Assembly (NCBI GenBank): GCA_027313705.1
Contig: DAHVDE010000041.1
Coordinates: forward strand, 124,001-188,000
Length of the DNA: 64,000 bases
Source: Actinomycetota bacterium
GTDB taxonomy: Bacteria > Actinomycetota > Actinomycetes > Streptosporangiales > Streptosporangiaceae
Direction: 5' to 3'
Shown here: positions 15,423 to 24,078 of the stretch, piece by piece
How positions within the stretch are numbered: position 1 is the stretch's first letter
Layout of the letters: every line of letters starts with the position of its first letter
Notes under the pieces: model-generated
What the model was told of the DNA's origin: nothing
The model's input: the letters and a program-made list of their open reading frames with translations, nothing else
Databases searched by the model: none
Translations under genes and position numbers: made by a program

Positions 15423-17671
15423 GCGACACGGCGGGGGCGGGCGCGGTCCACTCGACCACGCTTGAGCGAGCCTACGGCCGGATTGTCGGCGTGGCCGTCA
15501 TGTTCTATGTGGCGCAGTTCTGGTTCAGCGCGATCACCGTGGCCGGCCAGAGCGCGGGGAGCGCGGCGGCGAACCTGGCGCTGAGCCTGCCGTTGCTCTG
15601 CCTCGCCGCCGCCTGGGTGTCGCGGCGACCGCCCGTTCAGCGCGAGCTGGACTGGCTGGCCGTGGCCGCCGCCGTCCTGCTGCCGCTGTCCAGGCTGCTC
15701 GCAACCCCGGACAGCCCGTTCGCCGACAACGTCGCCTACCTGCTCGCCGCCCCGGTGGTCGATGCCTGGGCGGTGTTCTCGCGCAGGTTCGTGCTAGTCG
15801 TTCCTGTGGCGCTGACCGTGCTGGCGACCGGAGCCTGGCAACTGGCCGGCGACCTGCGCAGCGGCCTGCCGGCCGAGCAGTCGGTAGCCACGCTCGCCAT
15901 CGCGGCCTTCGCCGGCCTGGCCGCGCGCATGGTGCGCGAGGTCGCGGGAAAGGCAGACGAAGAGGCGGCCAGCATGGCCGGGCAGATCGCGGCTCACGAC
16001 GCCGCCACCGCCGCCGAGCACGCCGCGCAGCGCGCCAAGAGCACCGTGCACGACGACGTGCTCAGCGTGCTGCGCGCGATCGCCAGCCAGGACCAGCGGG
16101 TTGGCTGGAATGTGCTCATCGGCAAGGCCAGGCAGGCACGCCACGCCCTGGCCGGCCAGCTACCAGCAGATGACGCCGGCGACCTGCCAGGCCTGCTGCT
16201 CCGCGAGGTAAGCCAGCTTGGCCCTGAACTGACCGTGCACGCGGAACTCAGCCTGGATCAAGATTTTCAGCTGCCAGCGAGCCAGGTCGACTCGATCAGG
16301 TCAGCGGTAGCCGAGGCCTTGCGCAATACCGCCAGGCACGCCGGCGTGACCCAGGCGCGAGTCTCCGCCTGGGCGAACGAGAAGGGCGGTATCACGGTCA
16401 CGATCAGCGACGCCGGGAAGGGCTTCGACCCGGACCGGCTGCCGCCTGAAAGCCTCGGAGTGCGCGAGAGCATCCTGGCCAGGCTGCGCAATGCCGGGGG
16501 CAGTGCCGAGATCATCTCGGCGCCCGGCCGCGGCACCACCGTCGCGCTCAGCGCTTATCCCGCCGAGGCCGGCCAGGGACCGGCTGCTGCGGTTGGCCGC
16601 GACCAGTTCGACTGGGTTCGCCTGCTCGCGCCTTCGCCGCGCCGGGTCTTCCTCGGTTTCATGGCGCCACCGCTGCTCGCCAGCCTGGCCTGGCTCTGCC
16701 TGCGCTGGCATGACCTGCGCTGGCCGGTCCTCGCGGTGGCGGCCTTCGGCTGCCTGCTCGTCGTGACCGCGGCAAGCGCCGCCAACGTCAGCAGAGCCGA
16801 GATGACCTGGCCAGGCGCGGTGGCCAGGATCGTCGCACTGACCGCGTGCACCGCGGCAGGCTCGCTCGCCGTGGCGCCAGGCACCACCGACGCCTTTGCC
16901 TACTGGATCTCGGGCGAAAGCGCGATCCTCGTCACGGTCATCTACTTCGTCCGCGGGCCGGTGCTCGGCCTGACCGCTGCGGTGCTCGACCTCGGTGCCC
17001 TGCTGGCGGGCCTGTCCATGACCGGAAGCGCCATTCCGCCTGGTGCCAGGCCAAGTATCGAGGCCAGCCCGCTGCTCGGCGCCGGACTCGGGCTCGGCTT
17101 CAGGCTGGCCTTCATCGGCTTGTCCAGGTATGCCGCGGGCCAACTCGAGGAGTACAGGGAACGGCGGCGCGCATTGGCGCGGGCGGAAGCCGTCAGCCGG
17201 GTGGACCGGGCAGCGCTGGCGACCGCGCGGCGTATCGCCGGGCCAATCATCGACCTCGTCGCGCTCGGCCAGAAGCCGAGCGCCGCGCTGAGGACCGCCG
17301 CCCGCCTGGCCGGCGAAAGTCTCAGGGACGAACTGCTCGCGCCCGACTTCCTCAGTGCCGAACTCGCCGAGCGGGTGCGGGCCGCACGCACCACGGGCGT
17401 CAGCGTCACCGTGGACGTGGCCCGCGAGTACGCCTCGCCACTGGCCAGGGAAGCCAAGAAATTGCTGGCCGCCGCGCTGGCCAACCTGAAGGGGGTCACC
17501 GAAGTCAGGCTGCAGCTGCACGCCGCGGCCGGCGTGCACCCGGCCGCGCTCATGCTGCACGTGCGGGGCGCGATAGCCGACCACACTCCGCTGCGCGAGT
17601 GCGCCCGCGAGTGCGGTGCGCTGGTGAGCGACCTGAACGATCAGGGCCTGCTCGTCTGGCTGCGCGCCTGA
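15419..17671 (+). CDS. Membrane sensor histidine kinase with duplicated half
   Basis: A 750-residue protein. There are N-terminal transmembrane segments (residues about 20-160), a dimerisation helix with VHDDVLSVLRAI (HD pair typical of HisKA_3) near 205-216, and a HATPase domain with SAVAEALRNTARHAG, DAGKGFDP and GRGTTVALS. It then continues with a second membrane block (about 405-570) and a second kinase-like region without clear N, G1 or G2 boxes (AREAKKLLAAALANLKGV ... AGVHPAALMLHVRG). The second half looks like a degenerate kinase copy. GTG 15419 is favoured because it overlaps the regulator stop. Confidence 0.85.
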   Translation: MSDTAGAGAVHSTTLERAYGRIVGVAVMFYVAQFWFSAITVAGQSAGSAAANLALSLPLLCLAAAWVSRRPPVQRELDWLAVAAAVLLPLSRLLATPDSPFADNVAYLLAAPVVDAWAVFSRRFVLVVPVALTVLATGAWQLAGDLRSGLPAEQSVATLAIAAFAGLAARMVREVAGKADEEAASMAGQIAAHDAATAAEHAAQRAKSTVHDDVLSVLRAIASQDQRVGWNVLIGKARQARHALAGQLPADDAGDLPGLLLREVSQLGPELTVHAELSLDQDFQLPASQVDSIRSAVAEALRNTARHAGVTQARVSAWANEKGGITVTISDAGKGFDPDRLPPESLGVRESILARLRNAGGSAEIISAPGRGTTVALSAYPAEAGQGPAAAVGRDQFDWVRLLAPSPRRVFLGFMAPPLLASLAWLCLRWHDLRWPVLAVAAFGCLLVVTAASAANVSRAEMTWPGAVARIVALTACTAAGSLAVAPGTTDAFAYWISGESAILVTVIYFVRGPVLGLTAAVLDLGALLAGLSMTGSAIPPGARPSIEASPLLGAGLGLGFRLAFIGLSRYAAGQLEEYRERRRALARAEAVSRVDRAALATARRIAGPIIDLVALGQKPSAALRTAARLAGESLRDELLAPDFLSAELAERVRAARTTGVSVTVDVAREYASPLAREAKKLLAAALANLKGVTEVRLQLHAAAGVHPAALMLHVRGAIADHTPLRECARECGALVSDLNDQGLLVWLRA

Positions 17672-17762
17672 GCTAAGCCATAAAAGCGACATGCCCCTAA
17701 AGGGGGATAGGCAGGAATCCGGCCGGAAGGCCAGACTCTGGCGTGATCTCTGGGGGGACTCG

Positions 17763-17806
17763 GCAGCGAACGGACCCCGGTCGGTGCGATGATCGGGGTC
17801 CGCTGC
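17763..17806. terminator. Bidirectional terminator hairpin
   Basis: CGGACCCCG (17771-17779) pairs with CGGGGTCCG (17794-17802), extended by GCAGC/GCTGC with a small bulge and followed by TTTA. It lies between the convergent kinase (ends 17671) and XRE-ImmA (ends 17808) genes. A shorter CCCC-TAAA-GGGG hairpin is near 17694. Confidence 0.6.
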
Positions 17807-17807
17807 T

Positions 17808-18848
17808 TTAGCGGACCGAACTGACGGCGGTCAAGGTGAGCCCGAAAATGTGGGCCCGCAATTCGGCGGGGCTGATCCCGATGGCTGCGGCGACGCTGGC
17901 CAGCGTCTCGCCGTTCTCCCGTGCCGACCTGAATACCTTGGCAAGGAGCTGCGAGGATTCGCGGTTGATGCCGTGCGGCTCGGCCGTACGGTAGCCCCGC
18001 TGAGCGAGTTGCACGCATGCCGAGCGGTAGCCCCAGTCGGTGAGCAAGTTCAGGTCATACAGCCGGTGGGCGAGCGCCATGGCCGACACCTTCCATATTC
18101 GCTTGGCCCGCAGGATCCGCTCCCCGGTGGCGTCCCGCAGCCCTGACGCCAGCACGGCCGCACGCGGCATCAAGAAGGCGGCAGCGAACCTGTTGGCCTC
18201 GGTCTCTGCTTCCGGCCGGTTCGGGACCAGGTGATCGCCGTGCAGGACCAGGTGTCCAAGCTCGTGTGCCGCGTCGAACCGGCCGCGCTCCCCCGACTTT
18301 CCCGTGTTCAAGAAGATAAACGGCTGGCCGCGCCAGTACAGGGAATAGGCATCAAGCTGATTGTTCTCCTCGGTGAGCGAGTAAATCCTGGTCCCGTGCG
18401 CCTCAAGCACATGAAGCATGTTGCTGACCGGCCGTTCCCCAAGACCCCAGCGTGCCCTCGTCACCTGGGCCGCCGACTCTGGATCGTGGCCGGTTAGCCG
18501 CGGCAGATCCGTGATCGGCAAATGGAACCTGGCGTCGATCCACTCATCAATAAGCAGCGCGACCCGGCCCGCGCTCAGCGCGCGGTCACGCTGCCTGGCC
18601 GTCATCTTGCTGAGGGCACGAAAGCTCACGGCAGCCACGGGAATCTCGTCTGCGTCCTCGCCGCACAAGAACGCCGTAGTGACGTCAAGTGCCCGCGCGA
18701 GCAGTGCCAGGGTCTCCTGCGCCGGCTCGGCATGCCCGTTCTCGTAGCTGGACAGGCTGCGGGTGCTCAGACCGGTCAGCTCGGCCAGCCTGGTCAGCGT
18801 CAGGCCGTGCCGCTTCCTGGCAATGACCAGCCGCGTTGGGGTAAGCAT
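17808..18848 (-). CDS. XRE regulator fused to ImmA/IrrE metallopeptidase
   Basis: A 346-residue protein. Residues 4-60 form an XRE helix-turn-helix (LTLTRLAELTGLSTRSLSSYENG). The middle carries the zinc protease motif HELGH at 195-199 with a downstream E-A-N-R-F-A-A (TEANRFAAAFLMP) helix, as in ImmA/IrrE enzymes that cleave a cognate repressor or partner. A C-terminal helical region contains a second HTH-like SVAAAIGISPAELRAH. It is 18 bp downstream of its partner gene and probably in its operon. Such pairs are seen in mobile-element regulation and toxin-antitoxin-like modules. Confidence 0.88.
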   Translation of the reverse strand: MLTPTRLVIARKRHGLTLTRLAELTGLSTRSLSSYENGHAEPAQETLALLARALDVTTAFLCGEDADEIPVAAVSFRALSKMTARQRDRALSAGRVALLIDEWIDARFHLPITDLPRLTGHDPESAAQVTRARWGLGERPVSNMLHVLEAHGTRIYSLTEENNQLDAYSLYWRGQPFIFLNTGKSGERGRFDAAHELGHLVLHGDHLVPNRPEAETEANRFAAAFLMPRAAVLASGLRDATGERILRAKRIWKVSAMALAHRLYDLNLLTDWGYRSACVQLAQRGYRTAEPHGINRESSQLLAKVFRSARENGETLASVAAAIGISPAELRAHIFGLTLTAVSSVR

Positions 18849-18866
18849 GAGCGCTGGTTAGCGCGT

Positions 18867-19613
18867 CTAGCGCCGGCTGACCGGGACGTCGACATGGTCA
18901 GCCTGGTCTGGAGTAACCGCGCCGAGGTTGTCCTGGTCACGCGGGAACGGCGGCAAGACGATGCGTTCCGCCCAGCTGGTAATGCGCCCGTCGGTGATCC
19001 GGTCAGGCAGCGAAACCTCGACCCTGAACGCGTCGTCGTCGACGTAGAAAAGCATGAACCAGGTTTGCGGAATCTCTGCGCCCGCATCACGGCTGGCACC
19101 GAAGTCACGGCTGGCACCGAAGTCGAAGTCGAAGTCGCCGAAGTCCAGGGCGAGCTGTCCGTTCCTGGCCACCGCCTCGGCCGTGGCGTAGCCTTTCGCG
19201 TATTTCGTGGTCGGCAAGACCTCCGCCGCTAGCCCGGTCAGGTCGTCGCCGGTCGTCGCCACGATCGCGAACTCGCCGGTGGGATGAATGGTCCTTGGCA
19301 GGTTTCTCGGGTTGTCGAACCGCCAGCCTGCCTGCGCAAGCTCCTCGCGCAAGTACCTGTTGGTCCGCCCCCAGCGCAGCAGCCCTTCCATGATCGGCGG
19401 GTCAAACGCCGTGCACATGCTCGCGTCGGCGTCTGCCCGCCGCACCGCACGCTCGACCATCTCCACGCTCAGCCCAAGCTCGGCCAGCCGGTCAACCGCC
19501 TCCGCCTCAGCCAGCACCGCGCACGCCACCCGACCCGCCTCCCAGCACCGTCCGACCATCGCTGCACGAAACCGTACCTCACCTGAGGTCAAGAAACGCG
19601 AAGCCGTGCGCAT
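18867..19613 (-). CDS. Partner protein of XRE-ImmA, function unknown
   Basis: About 248 residues, with ATG at 19613 preferred (TTG 19637 is the alternative). The N-terminal half is helical (DRLAELGLSVEMVERAVRRA). The C-terminal half is probably beta-rich (WFMLFYVDDDAFRVEVSLP) and ends with ITSWAERIVLPPF. An internal low-complexity section (FGDFDFDFGASRDFGASRD) is encoded by two copies of an 18-bp repeat (19089-19124) and GAAGTC hexamers (to 19136). I recognise no domain. Being first in an operon with an ImmA-type protease, it may be the protease substrate or a toxin-like partner; this is inference. Confidence 0.65.
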   Translation of the reverse strand: MRTASRFLTSGEVRFRAAMVGRCWEAGRVACAVLAEAEAVDRLAELGLSVEMVERAVRRADADASMCTAFDPPIMEGLLRWGRTNRYLREELAQAGWRFDNPRNLPRTIHPTGEFAIVATTGDDLTGLAAEVLPTTKYAKGYATAEAVARNGQLALDFGDFDFDFGASRDFGASRDAGAEIPQTWFMLFYVDDDAFRVEVSLPDRITDGRITSWAERIVLPPFPRDQDNLGAVTPDQADHVDVPVSRR

Positions 19614-19708
19614 CGCCGGAATCACTCCGTTGTTCAAGCCATTGAACTGCCGAGCCGCTCAAGGCTGGCCTGCGCCCCGTAGCGGAAGCATGGTGATATA
19701 AGAACAGC

Positions 19709-20131
19709 GTGCTTCGGTTTCCGCTAATTCATCCGCCGCTTCTGGCCGCGCTCGGCGCGGCCGGGCACGGCGCCAGGGTGCTGATCGCTGACGCGAACTA
19801 CTCGCACAGCACGAACGTGCACCCAAGCGCCGCTCTCATTCACCTGAACCTGCGGCCCGGCCTGGTCACCGTCGAAGACGTGCTCGGGCCGGTGCTCGCC
19901 GCCGTGCCCGTCGAAGCTGCCGCGGTCATGCGGCCAGATGACGGCAGCACCCCTGAGGTATTCGCCAGGTATGCCCGGCTGCTCGGTCAGGACCTGGAAC
20001 TCGCTCCGCTCGGGCGCCAAGACTTCTACGCCCGGTGCCGCGAGCCGGACCTGGCCGTCTGCGTCGCCACCGGCGACGACAAGCTGTATGCCAACATCCT
20101 GCTGACTATCGGGTATATCAGGCCGAGTTGA
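19709..20131 (+). CDS. RbsD/FucU-family sugar mutarotase
   Basis: A 140-residue protein starting with GTG 19709. It has the RbsD/FucU layout: IHPPLLAALGAAGHGARVLIADANYS at the start, with the catalytic-type His and Asp, VEDVLGPVLAAVPVE in the middle, and the C-terminal TGDDKLYANILLTIG, where Tyr and Asn bind sugar. These enzymes interconvert anomers of ribose or fucose in the cytosol. It stands alone here, so the sugar is unknown. Confidence 0.9.
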   Translation: MLRFPLIHPPLLAALGAAGHGARVLIADANYSHSTNVHPSAALIHLNLRPGLVTVEDVLGPVLAAVPVEAAAVMRPDDGSTPEVFARYARLLGQDLELAPLGRQDFYARCREPDLAVCVATGDDKLYANILLTIGYIRPS

Positions 20132-20292
20132 TCGCCGGAGGCATCGCCCATGGCCAGGTTCGGGGCACGCAGGTAGCGGAACTCCGCCGGACCGTCGCCC
20201 GGTTTGTGCACCTGCCGCTTCCAGCGCGTGCTGCCGGTGATGCCTAGGCCTTGCATTCGTGCCGGAGTGATAGCGGTGCCTGCGCGGGCATC

Positions 20293-21066
20293 TCAGACCC
20301 TCGGGTACACGGCGCGAAGCAGCGCGGGCGGCCGGAAGCGCGGCTGAATCCCGGGATGCCGCGACAGCCGGTCGGCGATCAGCCAGAGCGTCGCCGGGTC
20401 GACGCCGAACCCGAGATGACTGCACCTGACCTCGACATTGGCGTGCAACTCGGTCTCAGGCCCGATGCAGGACTGCCAGGCGACAATGCCGTCGCGCCTT
20501 GAGTACACCGCGGTGGAAGGAACCTCGATCGGCCGGTGGAGCTGTTCGGTGGTCGGCACCCGGCCGGCGCCCGCATGCAGATGCCCGTGCCGCCTGAAGG
20601 CGCCGTCGGCCCGGTTCTGCCCCGGATGGGTCAGGGCGAACGGGCTGCCGAGCGTGATGACCTGACGGACGCTCGCCGGATCTGGACGGGCCAGTTCTCT
20701 TGCGTAGATGCCGCCCAGGCTCCACCCGATCACCGAGACCGGTGACCCGGTCAGCTCGGCCAAGTCCGCCACCGCCCGCGGCAGCTCATCGAGAACCGTG
20801 TCGGTCGGCCCTAGATTGCGGCCAAGCCGCCAGCCCCGCACCGTGTACCCGAGACGGCGCAGGTACCGGCGAAGCGGCACGGTGCTCTGATCTGAGGCCA
20901 GGAATCCGGGCAGCACGAGAACGCCGTGCCCGTCACCGCGCGGCGCGCTCGCCAGCCAGGGCGCGGCAAGCGGCAACGCGGCCAGGTCGGCGAGCCCGCG
21001 CATGGGCTCGGTGAGGAAATACCTGGCTGCGGGGCCGACCGTAGTGGTTTCTTTCAGGTAAGGCAT
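20293..21066 (-). CDS. Alpha/beta hydrolase
   Basis: A 257-residue hydrolase with the nucleophile elbow GWSLGG (Ser 116), an upstream oxyanion segment LVLPGFLASD, and catalytic acid and base candidates in YSRRDGIV and CSHLGFGVDP near the C-terminus. The shape matches triacylglycerol lipase or esterase-like proteins that act on lipids. It is a single gene, with EthD-family and CMD-like genes nearby. Substrate unknown. Confidence 0.85.
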   Translation of the reverse strand: MPYLKETTTVGPAARYFLTEPMRGLADLAALPLAAPWLASAPRGDGHGVLVLPGFLASDQSTVPLRRYLRRLGYTVRGWRLGRNLGPTDTVLDELPRAVADLAELTGSPVSVIGWSLGGIYARELARPDPASVRQVITLGSPFALTHPGQNRADGAFRRHGHLHAGAGRVPTTEQLHRPIEVPSTAVYSRRDGIVAWQSCIGPETELHANVEVRCSHLGFGVDPATLWLIADRLSRHPGIQPRFRPPALLRAVYPRV

Positions 21067-21109
21067 CGCCCCACTACGGTAAACCTGCTACATCTCGCGG
21101 CGAAAGTAC

Positions 21110-21418
21110 CTATTCGTCAATATTCGCGACGAACATCCGGGAACCAGGCGGCGCGATCTGCGCGTAGTCGGCGGCAGTCGCCTGCCCCTCAGGAGAGCCG
21201 AACGCCGCCGACATCGCCGCATCGTCGGCGAAGTACAGCTCGGCGTGCCGGTAGAAGGTGTTCTCGCCGCCATCGAGCGCGGCCGAGAACTTGCCCGTCT
21301 CGGCGCGATCCAGGCCTGGTATTGCCCCGACCAGCGGCATGTGCGTGTCGAAGTAGTGCCTCTCGAACGCCTGCGCGTCGTCGGGATGGGTGTAAAGAAC
21401 CACAAGCTTCACGGTCAT
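21110..21418 (-). CDS. EthD-family ferredoxin-like barrel protein
   Basis: A 102-residue protein beginning MTVKLVVLYTHPDD at ATG 21418. It includes FERHYFDTHMPLVGAIPGL and FADDAAMSAAFGSPEG, the typical EthD (dimeric alpha-beta barrel) pattern including the H-Y-x2-T-H-x-P-L stretch. Family members assist in ether or polyketide/aromatic degradation or act as small cyclases. No partner is obvious here. Confidence 0.88.
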   Translation of the reverse strand: MTVKLVVLYTHPDDAQAFERHYFDTHMPLVGAIPGLDRAETGKFSAALDGGENTFYRHAELYFADDAAMSAAFGSPEGQATAADYAQIAPPGSRMFVANIDE

Positions 21419-21549
21419 GGGCCAGACACTACAGATGTCCGAGCGCGGCAGCGAGAACGCACTCGCCGGCCGCGCGGTACTGACCGGCCGTCTCCGGTTC
21501 ACCCTGGCCGGGTGGTGCGCCTGCTGGTGCCTGGCGGGACGGTTACCAC

Positions 21550-21915
21550 ATGAACTCAACCATGAACGTGGACGTAGACCCGCAGACTCGTGACGCGCTT
21601 TCCGGACTCGCACTCGGAGATCTCGCTGTGCTCGGCGAGGCGCTCGAACTGCGGGAGGGCGCACGGGAGAGCAGCGGACTCGACCCGCGCAGCTTCGCGC
21701 TGGTGAAGATCGCGGCGCTGGTGGCACTCGACTCGCCGCCGGCTTCTTACATGTGGCAGGTCTCCAACGCGCTTGACGCCGGGGCCACGCCTAAGGACAT
21801 CCTCGGGGTTCTGCGAGCGGTCGCACCGCAGGTTGGCGGGCCGAAAGCCATCTCGGCAGCACCGGAAATCATGGTGGCGCTCGGGCTTTCGCTCCCCGAT
21901 GGCCAGGAGGTCTGA
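21550..21915 (+). CDS. CMD (AhpD-like)-fold protein lacking the redox cysteines
   Basis: A 121-residue helical protein with the carboxymuconolactone decarboxylase-type layout (SFALVKIAALVALDSPPASYMWQV, then AGATPKDILGVLRAVAPQVG). The CxxC pair of AhpD-type peroxidase reductases is absent, being replaced by SYMWQ, so it is not a thiol reductase. It is probably co-transcribed with the SHOCT gene 3 bases downstream. Confidence 0.8.
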   Translation: MNSTMNVDVDPQTRDALSGLALGDLAVLGEALELREGARESSGLDPRSFALVKIAALVALDSPPASYMWQVSNALDAGATPKDILGVLRAVAPQVGGPKAISAAPEIMVALGLSLPDGQEV

Positions 21916-21918
21916 CCG

Positions 21919-22179
21919 ATGTTCGTCCGGCGCCGGCCCTTGCTGAGGGCAGCCGTTGTCGGTGGCGGCGCATACGTTGTCGGCAAGCGCAGCGGAGAAC
22001 GCGCGGCCACCAGCCAGCAAGGACAACAGGGCCAGCAGGGACAACAGGGCCAGCCCCAGGAAGACGCCGGCCAGCCGTCGGTGTCGGACCAGCTCGCGCA
22101 GCTCAGCAGCCTGCACGCCCAAGGGTCGCTGAGCGACGCCGAGTTCGCCGCGGCAAAGCGGCGGCTGCTTGGCAGCTAG
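21919..22179 (+). CDS. SHOCT-domain protein
   Basis: An 86-residue protein. The N-terminal hydrophobic/basic segment (RRPLLRAAVVGGGAYVVG) is probably a membrane anchor. A Gln-Gly repeat linker follows (QQGQQGQQGQQGQPQ), and then a C-terminal SHOCT helical pair (VSDQLAQLSSLHAQGSLSDAEF, AAKRRLLG). SHOCT domains are short oligomerisation or membrane-associated modules. The start is ATG 21919, three bases after the previous stop. Confidence 0.88.
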   Translation: MFVRRRPLLRAAVVGGGAYVVGKRSGERAATSQQGQQGQQGQQGQPQEDAGQPSVSDQLAQLSSLHAQGSLSDAEFAAAKRRLLGS

Positions 22180-22197
22180 CCCGTGCCCGGCGGCCGT

Positions 22198-22217
22198 GCC
22201 CGGCGGCCGCGCCGGGC
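22198..22217 (+). terminator. GC-rich hairpin after SHOCT gene
   Basis: GCCCGGCG-GCCG-CGCCGGGC is a perfect 8-bp stem with a 4-base loop, 18 bases after the SHOCT stop. No T-run follows, so it would be a weak or factor-assisted terminator. A partial second copy of the left arm precedes it (22184-22197). Confidence 0.45.
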
Positions 22218-22236
22218 GCTAGCGCAGCTTGCTTCG

Positions 22237-22256
22237 AACTGGAACACGTTCTAGTT
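22237..22256. promoter_or_regulatory. KstR-like palindromic operator
   Basis: AACTGGAAC-AC-GTTCTAGTT pairs at 8 of 9 positions. Its core TGGAACACGTTCTA (22240-22253) fits the TnnAACnnGTTnnA pattern that I recall for KstR-type TetR repressors of lipid/steroid catabolism. It ends eight bases before the GTG of the LLM oxidoreductase, so bound repressor would block initiation. Confidence 0.5.
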
Positions 22257-22263
22257 TGGTGCG

Positions 22264-23106
22264 GTGAAGTACGGGGTTGTCCTGTTCACCAGTGACCGCG
22301 GCATCGCACCCGCTCGGGCGGCGCAGGTCGCCGAGGGTGCCGGGTTCGCCTCGTTTGCCGTCCCCGAGCACACCCACATTCCGGTCCGCAGGGAGGCGGC
22401 GCACCCGGGGACCGGGGATAGTTCGCTGCCAGACGATCGTTACCTGCGAACGCTTGATCCTTGGGTAGCGTTGTCGATGGCGGCGGCGGTCACCAGCGAG
22501 ATCAGGCTCAGCACGGCGGTCGCCCTGCCAGCTGAGCATGATCCGATTGGCCTGGCCAAGACAATTGCCTCGGTTGACCACCTGTCAGGCGGGCGGGTAA
22601 GCCTCGGGATCGGGTTCGGCTGGAACACCGACGAACTGAGCGATCACGGGGTGCCCGCCGGGCGAAGGCGGACTGCGCTGCGCGAGCACGTCGCGGCGAT
22701 GCGGGCTTTGTGGTCGGCCGACGAGGCGGCCTATGCGGGAGAATTTGTCCGCTTCGGCCCTTCCTGGGCATGGCCCAAGCCGGTACAGCAACCTGTTCCT
22801 GTGCTGCTTGGGGCGGGCGGCACCGAGCGGAACTTCAAGTGGATCGCGCGGCACGCTGACGGGTGGATCACCACACCGCGCGACACGCGCATCGCGGAAC
22901 TGGCCGGCTCGCTGCGCCTGGCGTGGCAGGAGGCCGGACGGGACGGTGCACCTCTGGTGACCGCACTGGCCGGACGACCAGATCTAGCCGAACTGGCGCG
23001 CTGGCGCGACGCCGGGGTAACCGAGGTACTGTTCGGCCTGCCCGACCGGCCGGCCGACGACGTAGCTGCCTATATCGGCAAGCTGGCCGCCCGGCTAGGA
23101 CTCTGA
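22264..23106 (+). CDS. LLM-class F420-dependent oxidoreductase
   Basis: A 280-residue TIM-barrel protein of the luciferase-like monooxygenase group. It has FASFAVPEHTHIP near the start, TAVALPAEHDPIGLAKTIASVD and GGRVSLGIGFGWN in the middle (a strong F420-dependent LLM signature), and PVPVLLGAGGTERN later. The start is GTG 22264 with the KstR-like palindrome immediately upstream. Members reduce or oxidise organic substrates with F420. Substrate unknown, and a lipid role is suggested only by the operator. Confidence 0.9.
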   Translation: MKYGVVLFTSDRGIAPARAAQVAEGAGFASFAVPEHTHIPVRREAAHPGTGDSSLPDDRYLRTLDPWVALSMAAAVTSEIRLSTAVALPAEHDPIGLAKTIASVDHLSGGRVSLGIGFGWNTDELSDHGVPAGRRRTALREHVAAMRALWSADEAAYAGEFVRFGPSWAWPKPVQQPVPVLLGAGGTERNFKWIARHADGWITTPRDTRIAELAGSLRLAWQEAGRDGAPLVTALAGRPDLAELARWRDAGVTEVLFGLPDRPADDVAAYIGKLAARLGL

Positions 23107-23293
23107 GCGCACCCAGTGATGCCGCGCGGGCGCGGCTTGCCCAGGGTGCGGGCTTTAGTCCTCCTCGCGGGGGCGGGCTGATCACATAGGCAGTGTCGGA
23201 GTAGCAGTGGGCCAGGTGATCGCGCAGCGGCAGCCACCAGTTCGTCCCGATGCTGACGCACCCGGCGTCGGGCTCACGCGGATCAGCGCTGAC

Positions 23294-23959
23294 CTACTCG
23301 AGCATCGGGCCGCCGAAGACGGTCCGCAGGTTGTGCTTGGTGAGGGTCAGGAAGATGGCGTCGGCCTGCACGGTGATCTCGCCGCTGGAGGCGATGTCCG
23401 CAGAAAGGTGCAGCTTGCGGCCCTCGATCTTGTCCAGGCGGACCGTGATGGTCAAGGGAACGCCCAGCGGAGTTGGCCTCCGGTAGTGCATGGTCAGCTT
23501 CGCGGTCATGGCGGGGCGCTCCGGGCGAGCGGCCACGCACCCCATCGCATGATCGATGAGCAGGGCCAGGACGCCGCCGTGCACCAGGCCAGGCCCGCCC
23601 TGAAACAGGGGGCCGACGACGACCTCACCGTTGCCGCCGCCTTCGTGCACGTCCATGTGCAACTGCGGCGCGATGGGGTGAGACAGGCCGCCGACAATGC
23701 TCATGTGCGTGCGGTAAGAACCCGCCGCTACCGAGCGGTCGGCCTGGACGACGGGGCCGGAGAGCCTGGCGGTGAGCTCATCGACCATCGCCGTCGCTGA
23801 CTTCAGCTCAGCGGGGTCGGCTCCGGTGCGCACCACCACGTCGAGCAGTCGCCGCAGCGCGGCGCCGAGTTCACGCCGCTCCTCGCTGGGGAACCAGTCG
23901 ACGGTCCCCGGCTGCGACATCAACCCTTCGTGCGCGCTGGCTGAACTGGTTCCGGACAC
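23294..23959 (-). CDS. Hotdog-fold thioesterase (PaaI/4HBT family)
   Basis: A 221-residue protein. The hotdog core shows GPGLVHGGVLALLIDHAMG, where H, G and D belong to the acyl-CoA thioesterase active site, then KLTMHYRRPTPLG and ITVQADAIFLTL. The N-terminal 100 residues are a helical extension (RRELGAALRRLLDVVV). It hydrolyses acyl-CoA thioesters. It is convergent with the LLM oxidoreductase and may belong to the same lipid-related set. Confidence 0.9.
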   Translation of the reverse strand: MSGTSSASAHEGLMSQPGTVDWFPSEERRELGAALRRLLDVVVRTGADPAELKSATAMVDELTARLSGPVVQADRSVAAGSYRTHMSIVGGLSHPIAPQLHMDVHEGGGNGEVVVGPLFQGGPGLVHGGVLALLIDHAMGCVAARPERPAMTAKLTMHYRRPTPLGVPLTITVRLDKIEGRKLHLSADIASSGEITVQADAIFLTLTKHNLRTVFGGPMLE

Positions 23960-24078
23960 ATGCCCAGACTACAGTTCAGTAACCGGCGGATATCGCCCGC
24001 ATCGCCGCACCCGGCTGCGGGGCCTGGCTCTTGCCTGACGAGATGATGCTGCGAACCGAGCGAAAGAAGGTCCAGCTA

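Noticed and set aside
16301-17692. Leftward frame of 463 codons opposite the sensor kinase
   Set aside because: Composition is typical of an antisense frame (His/Gln/Arg/Gly-rich) and no domain is visible.
17690-17760. Possible riboswitch-like structure after the sensor kinase
   Set aside because: I looked for cyclic dinucleotide riboswitch consensus but found only short GC hairpins; it follows a stop codon between convergent genes.
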